Assembly (NCBI GenBank): GCA_910579935.1
Contig: CAJTVQ010000009.1
Location: 1 to 64,000 of the forward strand
Length of the DNA stretch: 64,000 nt
Source: an uncultured Lachnospiraceae bacterium
Lineage (GTDB): Bacteria > Bacillota > Clostridia > Lachnospirales > Lachnospiraceae
Direction of reading: 5' to 3'
Position numbers and translations under genes: made by a program. Position 1 is the stretch's first letter; every line of letters starts with the position of its first letter. This document shows positions 1 to 7,844 of the stretch, piece after piece. The notes below the pieces were generated by a model, which saw only the letters and a program-made list of their open reading frames with translations, was not told the DNA's origin and did not search any database.

Positions 1-134
1 TAAATCTATACGAAAGGGTTATTTTTTTGCTGCAAAACTTTTTACTCTCAAGTATAATACATGTATATAGGAAAAGCAGGGAGTATCAAACAAAGAAGAT
101 TTTTATAGTCTGTGGTCATTGATATTATTCAGTA
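1..134. other. AT-rich flank of the insertion sequence, no gene
   Basis: No open reading frame, RNA gene or clear promoter can be supported here. The last five bases (CAGTA, 130-134) are the left copy of the target duplication of the insertion sequence that begins at 135. Confidence 0.5.
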
Positions 135-150
135 ACTCAAACTTCCCACA
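135..150 (+). repeat. Left terminal inverted repeat of the IS
   Basis: Sixteen bases ACTCAAACTTCCCACA, the exact reverse complement of 1708-1723. CAGTA directly outside (130-134) matches the base order outside the right end. Confidence 0.88.
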
Positions 151-204
151 TCAAAAATGGGATAAGCACCTTGAAAAATCAATGCTTTAGACCCCAAAAT
201 ATCC

Positions 205-1588
205 TCATGCCGCTGTTTCTTCCCGTTCCAAAGCCTCCTGCATATATTTGGGAAGGCGCTGAATAAAACTAGCGGTAAATTCCTCCAGCTGGGTTTCGGT
301 GATGTGGAAATATTCCATAACCGCATCCATTAATGCGTCTAAGATTATGCGCATGGAGCGGCTGAACGTGATGCCTTCCATTTCATCCAGCAGGCAGAAA
401 CACAGCTCACATATTGTCTTATCATCTTCGTTTTCACGCTGGGCTACTGACAGCATCATATAACGTGAAAAGACAATGGAAACATGGGCAGTCATGGCGT
501 CATAGGAGATGCCCCGGTACTCTTTCACAAGGTTCAGGTAAGATTTGCATGCCTTGAAGAAGACCTCTATGTCCCAGCGTTTCCCATAAATGCGGATGAT
601 TTCCTCTTCAGAAAGCTCCGTATCCGTACTTATGAGCACCAGCCAGTCTTTACGTCTGCTTTTATTTCGGACATATACAAGTTTTGCCGGGATACTTTCG
701 CCGTCTTTCTCCACTTCCACAAGTACGGAAAGCAGATAACGGGAACGGCCCCTGCGCTTTTTATTGCGGCTGTAAATCTCTTTCACGTTGAGTTTTTCAC
801 CCTGGTATGCGTATTTCGTCCTGCCTTTCTTTACCATGGCGATCGTGTCAAGGTGTTCCTGGTTTTTTAACGCGATCATGGTCTTCGGTGCGGAAAACCA
901 GCTGTCAAACAGGACATATCTGGCAGTGACGCCTGCACACCGGGCGGAATGGATCAGTTCCGCCATGACATCTGTAGCTTTGCGGCGCGCCTGCAGGCGT
1001 CTCCTTCCGGCAAGGGAGCGTCCGTCACAGGCTTTCCCCTCACAAAGAAGGTTCTTATCCTCTGCGGCCGAAAGCAGGCAGTGGCTGACCGGCACAAAGG
1101 AGTTCCCGTCAGACCAGCCAAGGGTGAGCATCCGGAACCCGGAACGGTATTTCATGGAGCAGTGGTCGAAGACCCTTGCAAGCAGCTCCGTCTTTTTCGA
1201 GCGGAAGCGGTCAAACAGGCTATCGTCAACAATGAAGACATCCTTGCGCTTTTCGTCCGTCAGGGGTTTCATGAAACCGTTGATGATGCTGGCAGAAAGC
1301 AGTGTTGTGAAACGCTGCCAGTTCGTCCGGGCGTTGTTGAGGAAACGGTAGATGGTGTTCTTTGAGAATCCCCCTTCAAATGTGCCGGTCTTCATCTGCA
1401 TATAAGACGCTCCGGTCAGAAAACATCATGCAGAAGGGGAACCGGAAAATGTCCATGGCCGGGATGCCTTTTTCTTTCCCGGCATTGCATTTAAAAAGCA
1501 GCCTGCTGAGGTGGAACCTTTTCATGAATTTTGTGGCAAAATCAGAAACATTGTTCCCATTATCGGTTGTCTGTGGTATACTTGACAT
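205..1588 (-). pseudogene. IS4-family transposase, frameshifted
   Basis: This encodes a DDE transposase that would cut and paste the surrounding element. The main frame (205-1401) holds the first catalytic aspartate region VDDSLFDR, the second in LFDSWFSAP, and the C-terminal Y-(2)-R-(3)-E-(6)-K signature in YGKRWDIEVFFKACK. The natural N-terminus lies in another frame, starting at ATG 1588 behind AAGGAG (1598-1603), and reads MSSIPQTTDNG onward. The two frames join if one T is removed near 1404-1405, giving SDRSVYMQMK. The restored protein would be about 460 residues, normal for this IS group. A single-base indel is the simplest reading; programmed frameshifting or a sequencing error in a two-T run are alternatives. 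Confidence 0.8.
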
Positions 1589-1707
1589 GGCATAAATCTC
1601 CTTGCTGTGTGATTGTTTTTGGCAATTCAATTATACCATATACAGGCGGTTTGTGCCTTTTTAATGGGTTAAAGTGTTGATTTACCAAGGTTCAACGCAC
1701 CAACTGG

Positions 1708-1723
1708 TGTGGGAAGTTTGAGT
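1708..1723 (-). repeat. Right terminal inverted repeat of the IS
   Basis: Perfect 16-bp inverted copy of 135-150, followed directly by the right copy of the target duplication CAGTA (1724-1728). Confidence 0.88.
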
Positions 1724-1820
1724 CAGTAAGTTAAGTATAATAAAAAGTAATTCAACATTTTTTTCACCACATTTTGAGAAAGCCTTGTTACTACATTAAA
1801 TACAAGGAAAGGGCGATAGG

Positions 1821-2348
1821 ATGGCAGATACTAATTTGGCACAGGCAGTTGAAGCCACAAACGACGCCAGTTCTTATGGCACAAATATAAAGTTCCTGCT
1901 TGCAGATAAACAAATACTAGCGCGGATCTTAAAATACGCAGTTCAGGAATTTAAGGATATGCCGATTGGGGATATTATGGCCAGTATCGGAGAGGATATC
2001 GAAAGCGGGACGAGACCGCTGGATGCAGAACTGTCAAACATGGGACGCGTAAACGTATCCAACACGGAAGACAATATTCCCGGAGAGGGAAAATTTTTTT
2101 TTGATATCCGTTTTACTGCATAGCATAAAGAATCGGAAATGAAATTTTTAATTAATTTAGAGGCGCAGCGATCGTCAGACCCCGGTAAATTAGGATATCA
2201 CCTGGAGAACAGGATCATATTCTATCTTGCCAGGATGATTTCCGCACAGAAGCAGACCGAATTTTACTACAGTGATTACGATAGATTAAAGAAGGTCCGC
2301 AGCATATGGTTATGTTTGGATAACAGTGAGGACGGTGATTTAATGTGA
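1821..2348 (+). pseudogene. Broken PD-(D/E)XK nuclease-like gene (Rpn-like)
   Basis: The start at 1821 follows AAGGAAAGGGCG. The first 100 codons end in FFFDIRFTA and a TAG at 2121-2123. The same frame then continues through HKESEMKFLINLEAQR to 2348, so one nonsense mutation splits a single protein. FDIRF followed by INLEAQ has the D...ExQ layout of PD-(D/E)XK nucleases, as in Rpn-type recombination-promoting nucleases that are abundant in Clostridia. After 2348 the frame is lost and only scraps remain up to about 2480. I read this as a decayed gene next to the insertion sequence; the family assignment is by motif only. Confidence 0.55.
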
Positions 2349-2527
2349 GCAGATTGCAAATAAGATGAAATACTATTTGCAAAATGGATGAATAACGGTC
2401 ATAATAATTTTGTTGGTCTGGTTGAGGGCGAGTATACATATGGGAAGATTACATCGTTCTTAGAGATATATGTGGAAGGATAAACTGTTCCGTTGGTAGG
2501 ACAATATTATCAAATTGGAGGGAAAAT

Positions 2528-3322
2528 ATGTATTTCAATTTATTATGGAATGAGTTTGCCACACTCCCGGAGGTAGAGGCGGTTGCACTCGGCGGGTCAA
2601 GGGCCGGTGCAGACTATGATGAAAAGTCGGATTACGATTTATACATTTACTGTACCAGCATACCATATGAGAGTATGCGGAAGCGCATTTTAGGGAAATG
2701 CTGCCAGTATATGGAGATTGGCAACTCATTTTGGGAGCTGGAAGACGACTGCACATTGAAAGATGGGGTGGATATTGATATTTTGTATAGAAATATCGAG
2801 GATTTTTCACAGACGATTCGTTCAGTTGTTGAAGAACATACGGCATACAATGGCTATACAACCTGTATGTGGCACAATCTTTTACATAGCCGGATTCTCT
2901 ATGATAAAAACGGAGAACTGGAAAGCCTGCAAAACAAGTACCGGATTTCTTATCCGGACGAATTACGGGACAATATCATCCATAAAAATCTACGCCTGTT
3001 GACTGGAAATCTGCCCTCATATGACATTCAGATCAAAAAGGCTTTTGCCCGTAAGGATATGGTAAGCGTAAATCATAGGACAGCGGCTTTTCTGGAATCG
3101 TATTTTGATATTATTTTTGCAATGAACAAGCTGACGCACCCCGGAGAAAAACGGATGGTTCAGAATGCGAAAGAGCAGGCCAAAATTCTTCCTGCCGCTT
3201 TTGAAGAAAACCTGGATAAATTACTTCAGAATTTGTTTGTGGATTCAGAAAAGGCAGTGCAAACGCTTGGAGAGATGATCGTTGAATTGGAGAAAGTCAT
3301 AAAGAGCCGGAACGTGGATTGA
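2528..3322 (+). CDS. Nucleotidyltransferase-domain protein
   Basis: This 264-residue protein starts at ATG 2528 behind GGAGGGAAAAT. Its N-terminal part has the minimal nucleotidyltransferase signature, LGGSRAGADYDEKSDYDLYIY, at about residues 21-41. There GGS binds the triphosphate and the two aspartates of DYDLY bind metal, with a third acidic position likely at VDIDILYRN near residue 80. The fold family includes aminoglycoside nucleotidyltransferases and DUF4037-type proteins; the helical C-terminal half is the usual substrate-side domain. It probably transfers a nucleotide to a small molecule or protein, but the substrate cannot be named. It sits among broken genes and is not obviously in an operon with the methyltransferase 350 bases downstream. 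Confidence 0.75.
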   Translation: MYFNLLWNEFATLPEVEAVALGGSRAGADYDEKSDYDLYIYCTSIPYESMRKRILGKCCQYMEIGNSFWELEDDCTLKDGVDIDILYRNIEDFSQTIRSVVEEHTAYNGYTTCMWHNLLHSRILYDKNGELESLQNKYRISYPDELRDNIIHKNLRLLTGNLPSYDIQIKKAFARKDMVSVNHRTAAFLESYFDIIFAMNKLTHPGEKRMVQNAKEQAKILPAAFEENLDKLLQNLFVDSEKAVQTLGEMIVELEKVIKSRNVD

Positions 3323-3678
3323 CAAGTTAAGAAAACAGAGATAAGGTTTTTGGTTTATCTGACAAAAAGAGTTCATCGCTGTTTCCTGCGGCGGTGAAGG
3401 CATTTTTTCAGCGACGGATATTGGAAAATGACGCAGGGCCGATTGGACTTGTGGAAAAACGCAGTTTATCGGCCTTTCAGAAGGGCGGTAGGGGGGGATG
3501 CCTTTTATCTCATACGGGGCAGGGGCAGATTTGCCTAAATGTGTGAGTTTTAAGACTGATTATAGGTATGTGGTGTGTAACTGCTTCTTCCATTCTTCCG
3601 CAGGTAAAGGACAGCGGCACAAAGCAGATAATAGCGTTGGACAATTCAACAATCGTGATTTAGAGGAGGTATGGTACT
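3323..3678. other. Intergenic region without a supported gene
   Basis: There is a short open frame at 3498-3689 without a ribosome binding site or recognisable protein features, and I do not call it. The end of the region holds the GAGGAGGT ribosome binding site of the next gene. Confidence 0.4.
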
Positions 3679-4395
3679 ATGAATATTAGTGATTATAAGG
3701 CATATATTACGGCAGAAACCATGATGGGACCAAATAGCGTAAGGATATTAGCAGAACTGCTTAATAAATATCCTTTACATTTGGTTCCTAATGATATGAT
3801 CCTCGACTTAGGATGTGGGACGGGACTGACAAGTCTGATCATTGCAAAAGAGACCGGAGCGAGGGTTTATGCAAATGATTTATGGGTAAGTGCAGAAGAA
3901 AATGGGCAGCGGTTTATTGAATGGGGTGTTGGAGAGCAGATAACGCCTATTTGTGAAGATGCGAACAATCTTCATTTTGAAAAAAAGCAGTTTCGTGCCC
4001 TGATCAGTATCGATTCTTATCATTATTTTGCGGGAAGCAAGGGATTTTTTCAGGAAAAGATTTTGCCATTTATGAAAGATAACGGAGTGGTTTTGATTGG
4101 AATTCCCGGTCTGAAGGATGAATATACAGGCCGTGCTGAGGAGCTTCTTTCCGATTGGCTTGGAGATGATGCCTATATGTTTAAAAATCCAAAACTTTGG
4201 AAAGAACTTATCGGCGACAGCGATCGAATCGAGTCGGTGAAAACATGGGAAATGGATTGTTTCAGCAAAGCATGGGACGATTGGCTTGCGACAAATAAAA
4301 AATTTGCTCTCGGCGATAGGCAGCACTTTGAGTCGGTCATTAAACCATATACTTGTTTTGTGGGTATTTATGTCAAGCTGAAAAAAGCATTGTGA
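3679..4395 (+). CDS. Class I SAM-dependent methyltransferase
   Basis: The 238-residue protein starts at ATG 3679 behind GAGGAGGTATGGTACT. Motif I of Rossmann methyltransferases is clear (ILDLGCGTGLTSL, about residues 42-54). It is followed by the acidic end of the second strand (ARVYANDLW) and a motif around ALISIDSYHYF. It should bind S-adenosylmethionine and methylate a small molecule; its length and helical C-terminal half resemble the broad UbiE/small-molecule group. The substrate is unknown. The gene stands alone, without a visible partner. Confidence 0.8.
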   Translation: MNISDYKAYITAETMMGPNSVRILAELLNKYPLHLVPNDMILDLGCGTGLTSLIIAKETGARVYANDLWVSAEENGQRFIEWGVGEQITPICEDANNLHFEKKQFRALISIDSYHYFAGSKGFFQEKILPFMKDNGVVLIGIPGLKDEYTGRAEELLSDWLGDDAYMFKNPKLWKELIGDSDRIESVKTWEMDCFSKAWDDWLATNKKFALGDRQHFESVIKPYTCFVGIYVKLKKAL

Positions 4396-4566
4396 TACGA
4401 ACCTCAAGCTCCGGTTTATCCTAACGGAAAATCAACTGTCTTTTTTATATCCATTTATCAAAGAAAGAAGAACAACGTGGATATTCTATTAATGATGTAA
4501 AAAAATTAATTAATTTACATTTGGGGTATAAAATGGGAATAGGATAGGAGAACAGGAGGTATGTGA
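4396..4566. other. AT-rich intergenic region
   Basis: No gene is seen. The AGGAGGTATGTGA just before 4567 is the ribosome binding site of the next frame. Confidence 0.4.
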
Positions 4567-5068
4567 ATGGACGAAATGAGACAGTTATACCTTGAAATTT
4601 TTCATACACACAATCCAAAGGATTTGCAGGAAATAGCAGAAAAAGCAAAGAAGTATGACAGGCTGTTCGAACAGGAATATCCCGTTAGTCTAAGAAATGC
4701 GGGACGGAAAGCCCGTTTTACCAAAAGGGACAGGGAGGCAATGATCGATATGTATCGGGAAGGAACGCCGATACAAGAGGTCGCACACCATTAAAAGAAT
4801 TTATGTGGAGAACCAAACGGATGATATTCTTCATCGGGCATTTGGTGTAGTGAAGAATCCGGATTGGGTAAGATTTGAAGAATTTTTGGAAAGCAGGTGT
4901 TTTCCCCGCGGACGTGCAAATCTGAAAGATGTATTGCGGGATATAGGAGTGGATTCGTATGATCCGCTGCAGATTATTGAAAGGACAAAAGGAAGAATGG
5001 CAGAGGATAAACAATGGATTGAGATAATTTATTATGAAAAGCAGAAAGGGAGCGAATGGAAAAAATAA
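4567..5068 (+). pseudogene. HTH-domain protein split by a small deletion
   Basis: Two adjacent frames look like the halves of one protein. The first (4567-4794, behind a good AGGAGG) ends in TPIQEVAHH, the first helix of a helix-turn-helix. The second resumes at about 4784 in the next frame as HTIKRIYVENQTDD, the recognition helix and what follows, and runs to 5068. The join lacks roughly five or six residues, which points to a small out-of-frame deletion inside the DNA-binding motif. A separate start at GTG 4805 is possible but has no convincing ribosome binding site. The stop lies 13 bases inside the next frame's start (5056), so the pair was probably an operon. The original function was probably DNA binding. 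Confidence 0.5.
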
Positions 5069-5424
5069 AGTTGGATGATTTTTGTTCTTTCGATTCTGCC
5101 GGACATTCTTCAAAGGGTAATCAGTTAAAATGGAAATACGGGAACAAATGGTATAAAGCGGATCATATGGGATATGAAGGATTGGCTGAGGTGGCTGTTT
5201 CCGGACTTTTGGTTTATTCTAATGTGGAGAATTATATTGTTTATGAACCGGTACAGATTCAATATAAGGGTAAAGAATATAACGGTTGTGTGAGTGAGAA
5301 TTTTTTGCGGGAGGATGAGGAAGCGACAGAATATAATGGTTCATATATAGAGAATATACGTTTGCATAAAAAACTTCATAAAATTTTAATGATTAAATCA
5401 CAAAAACAGTATTCTTTTTCTTGA
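5056..5424 (+). pseudogene. Truncated HipA-like kinase N-terminus
   Basis: This frame of 122 codons starts at ATG 5056 inside the end of the upstream HTH frame, with GGGAGCG as ribosome binding site. Residues 1-90 (MEKIKLDDFCSFDSAGHSSK, then a KWYKADHMGYEGLAE region) resemble the N-terminal part of HipA-like kinase proteins of Lachnospiraceae, which are normally around 250-300 residues. The catalytic part is absent. After about residue 90 the sequence becomes low-quality (YIENIRLHKKLHKILMIKSQ) and stops, which suggests a deletion. The HTH plus HipA-like order recalls a toxin-antitoxin-type pair, but both halves are damaged. The family call is from memory of similar proteins and is tentative. 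Confidence 0.4.
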
Positions 5425-5449
5425 TTCCATGGTAGAATGATGGAACAGG

Positions 5450-5473
5450 AGTAAAGTTTTTCTTTACTGTTTC
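5450..5473 (+). terminator. Weak stem-loop ahead of the HPr-like gene
   Basis: Stem AGTAAAG (5450-5456) pairs with CTTTACT (5462-5468) across a TTTTT loop, followed by GTTTCC. The short T-run makes termination uncertain. Confidence 0.35.
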
Positions 5474-5513
5474 CTCAAAGTTTAGAACAATTTTATGAAA
5501 GGAGAGAAGGGAA

Positions 5514-5774
5514 ATGAAATCGGTCAAAGTTATGTTTCATTCAATGGAAGAAGCCCAGAGGTTTGTGCTGGCTATTGAAAATTACCCATTCAACGTTGAT
5601 TTGCAATGCGAAAGGCGGGTGATTGATGCCAAGTCCATACTTGGAATATTGGGTTTCGGACTTTATCAGATGTTGGAATTGCGCGTTCATACAGATGATC
5701 GGGCGGCAATGGATGAATTTCATGACAAGATTAGGGGTTTCATTTGTGGGGAGACTATGGAAGTTGCCATTTAA
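5514..5774 (+). CDS. HPr-family small protein
   Basis: The 86-residue protein starts behind GAAAGGAGAGAAGGGAA. It has HPr-fold landmarks: an N-terminal strand, the segment VIDAKSILGILGFG around the position of the regulatory serine of HPr, and a final helix (AAMDEFHDKIRGF). The phosphorylatable histidine of a true phosphocarrier HPr is not seen near residue 15; that region reads MEEAQRFV. It is therefore more likely a Crh-like or divergent HPr relative with a regulatory role than the main PTS phosphocarrier. It is followed directly by a strong terminator and appears monocistronic. Confidence 0.65.
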   Translation: MKSVKVMFHSMEEAQRFVLAIENYPFNVDLQCERRVIDAKSILGILGFGLYQMLELRVHTDDRAAMDEFHDKIRGFICGETMEVAI

Positions 5775-5810
5775 ATGGTGGTGACGAGAATAAGGAATGA
5801 TAAGGGGTAT

Positions 5811-5839
5811 AGCTGCCGGAAAAAAACCGGCAGCTTTTT
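5811..5839 (+). terminator. Rho-independent terminator after the HPr-like gene
   Basis: Stem AGCTGCCGG (5811-5819) pairs with CCGGCAGCT (5827-5835), followed by TTTTT. It lies between convergent genes; on the other strand the loop supplies T residues, so it may also serve the heparinase operon. Confidence 0.85.
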
Positions 5840-5875
5840 AAAGATATGGCGCATCTGGATAGAAGCCGGGCTGTT

Positions 5876-7729
5876 CTATTTTATATGCAACTTGATTTCA
5901 TTACCGGTGATGCGCAGCAGGATACGGTAAATATCGTGTTCCCATGCCGTCTTCAGACGAGGGTCGGTAATGGGGATTTCTTCTATTTCGATGAGCTCGC
6001 CGCCTTTCATGGAGAGGGAACCCAGATTGCCGATCCGGAAAAGGAGTTTATCCGTAATGTCCTGTAAAACAGGTTTTTCATAAGTCATCAGCGACAGAGT
6101 TACGGAAGGCGCTTCCGTTATTCCGGTATCCGCTGTATGATCAAAAGAAAAACTGTCATGGATGAGGATTTCCTTACCTTTTAAAAGGCAGGCTTTGCGC
6201 CGGTAGAAGGATAAACGGGATTCCTTCGGATAAGCATCGGAAATATCCATATCAATTTCGCAGAGAGTATTGTCCATGCGGCATGTTGTGTTCTTGGCCC
6301 GGTAGTCTTCTCCATCCTGCTGCATGAAGCCGTTTATGGCAGGCAGATTGTGGTAGGCTGACTGCATGGTCCATATTTCGTAGCGCTGCGGGGAAAAAGT
6401 TTTTTTCGTATAGCTTTCCACTCCCACATCAATGAACAGTGGTTTCCCTTCTTTATATACAGTAAAGCTTCCGGTGTCATTATGGTTGTGGCTGTCTGCG
6501 TTATCCCCGGCTTTGACAGCCAGTGCGAGGGAATCATCCCTGGCTAGAAATACGCCGACACTTGGATAAAAAATATCGGGATGTTCTACGGCAGCCGGAT
6601 GGGACTGAAGATATTCCGTAATTTTTGTAATGGTAAAAGCATTCTGCAGCCGGTAGTAGAGATTGTTTTCGGCTGGCAGGAGCAGGGAATCCATTCCGCC
6701 GGAGAAGAAATCCTGCGCGGCAAAGCGCATCATATTTTCGTTTCCGGTACGCTCTGCAAATAAAAATTCCCTGACGCCGGCTCTTCCTGCAATCGGTGAA
6801 CAGTCTGCGAAGTTTACATAATATTTGTCGTCTATATGAACATTCAGTATATAAGAGGCTATGTTCTGAATCTTTTTTTCTTTGTACAAGGAAGCAAAAC
6901 GGTTATCGGTTATGGCATTGAGTATTTCCATCACATTAAAAAGGCATAATCCTGCATGACGGTAGTATTGTGCTCCCTCATCGCAGCAGCCGTCTTCTCC
7001 GTATTCGGCTAAAAAGAAGTCAGTGCTTTGGCAGGCTTTGCGGAAAACCCCGGATTTCAGGAGTCCGTCTTCTATATCCACCAAAAACAGAGAGAGCAGT
7101 ACATTCTGCGTACACCATATCGTCCAGTTGTTCATCGGCTCTTTTCCGTTTCCCATCCACCAGAAGTGTTCATAGAGGTAAGGGAGCATGATGCGCTGTT
7201 CCAATTCATGCCGGATTCTTTTTGTAATGAACGGACTGACGGAATCCAGTGTGTCTTTCATCAGATAGTGTACCGTGGCCAGAATGGAGCCGGTTTCACA
7301 GGCGAAAAGGTCTAAGACCGGAGCGGTTGAATCGGGCAGGGGAAGCTGGGGCGTGTCCCGTATATAGCTGTTGTGTGCCGGAAGCTGCCAGGCGCTTTCT
7401 TCACAGACAGAGAAAATCCCATCAATGATACCGTCCAAAAAGCGTCCCCTGTTTTCGACGCATTCCGCTAAAACCATTGCATTTAATGCATGGCGTTTGG
7501 AAAAAAGTTTATCTTCATACCGGGTACGGTTCCCCGTACGCAAAAAATCCATGAAATCGGTAGCGGACAGATGGGGATAAGAAAATCCAAGATATTTTTC
7601 CCCCAGACTGACAGCTGCTTTTTTCCAGTCTTCGGAAAGGGAATTCCATGCGGTTCTGTCAGTAATGGAAGCATATGGGGTATAAACTGATAAATCCCGG
7701 CGGAAGCCGAGTGCTATTTCATAAAACAT
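5876..7729 (-). CDS. Heparinase II/III-like polysaccharide lyase, cytoplasmic
   Basis: The 617-residue protein starts at 7729 behind GGGAGG. The N-terminal two thirds are helical and carry lyase-type landmarks: NNWTIWCTQN at about 200-210 and YGEDGCCDEGAQYYRHAG at about 242-259, where a tyrosine is the expected catalytic residue. The C-terminal part is beta-rich with the conserved SHNHNDTGSF motif near residue 413, the hallmark of the heparinase II/III domain. Such enzymes cleave uronate-containing chains by beta-elimination and leave an unsaturated uronyl residue. No signal peptide is present, so it should act on imported oligosaccharides. It is the last gene of the unit after the YesM/YesN-type pair (115 bases), and the divergent operon supplies a GH88 enzyme that would use its products. 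The substrate (glycosaminoglycan, alginate-like or other) cannot be decided. Confidence 0.85.
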   Translation of the reverse strand: MFYEIALGFRRDLSVYTPYASITDRTAWNSLSEDWKKAAVSLGEKYLGFSYPHLSATDFMDFLRTGNRTRYEDKLFSKRHALNAMVLAECVENRGRFLDGIIDGIFSVCEESAWQLPAHNSYIRDTPQLPLPDSTAPVLDLFACETGSILATVHYLMKDTLDSVSPFITKRIRHELEQRIMLPYLYEHFWWMGNGKEPMNNWTIWCTQNVLLSLFLVDIEDGLLKSGVFRKACQSTDFFLAEYGEDGCCDEGAQYYRHAGLCLFNVMEILNAITDNRFASLYKEKKIQNIASYILNVHIDDKYYVNFADCSPIAGRAGVREFLFAERTGNENMMRFAAQDFFSGGMDSLLLPAENNLYYRLQNAFTITKITEYLQSHPAAVEHPDIFYPSVGVFLARDDSLALAVKAGDNADSHNHNDTGSFTVYKEGKPLFIDVGVESYTKKTFSPQRYEIWTMQSAYHNLPAINGFMQQDGEDYRAKNTTCRMDNTLCEIDMDISDAYPKESRLSFYRRKACLLKGKEILIHDSFSFDHTADTGITEAPSVTLSLMTYEKPVLQDITDKLLFRIGNLGSLSMKGGELIEIEEIPITDPRLKTAWEHDIYRILLRITGNEIKLHIK

Positions 7730-7844
7730 AATGTTATGATTCCTCCCTCGTAAAAATAAAATCAGAAAAATTTTCTGTTTTTCTGCTGTATGACAGTGGA
7801 TTGAAAATGAAATATTTTATGATTATCTACATTATTTTACCGGA

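Larger units (their letters stand above)
135..1723 (-). mobile_element. IS4-family insertion sequence, about 1.59 kb
   Basis: The element is bounded by perfect 16-bp terminal inverted repeats at 135-150 and 1708-1723. These are flanked by a direct 5-bp repeat CAGTA at 130-134 and 1724-1728, which is the expected target-site duplication. It carries one minus-strand transposase with the YREK signature of IS4-type DDE enzymes. The ends and duplication are intact, so insertion is probably recent relative to decay of the flanks. The transposase reading frame is broken once (see that entry), so the copy is probably immobile unless helped in trans. Confidence 0.9.

Noticed and set aside
3498..3689. 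A 63-codon frame before the methyltransferase
   Set aside because: Its ATG has GGGGGG before it by chance, but the sequence has no protein-like pattern and runs over the methyltransferase ribosome binding site.
2528..4395. Nucleotidyltransferase plus methyltransferase as a defence or resistance pair
   Set aside because: The genes are 356 bases apart without shared signals, and neither has the motifs of a known defence system.
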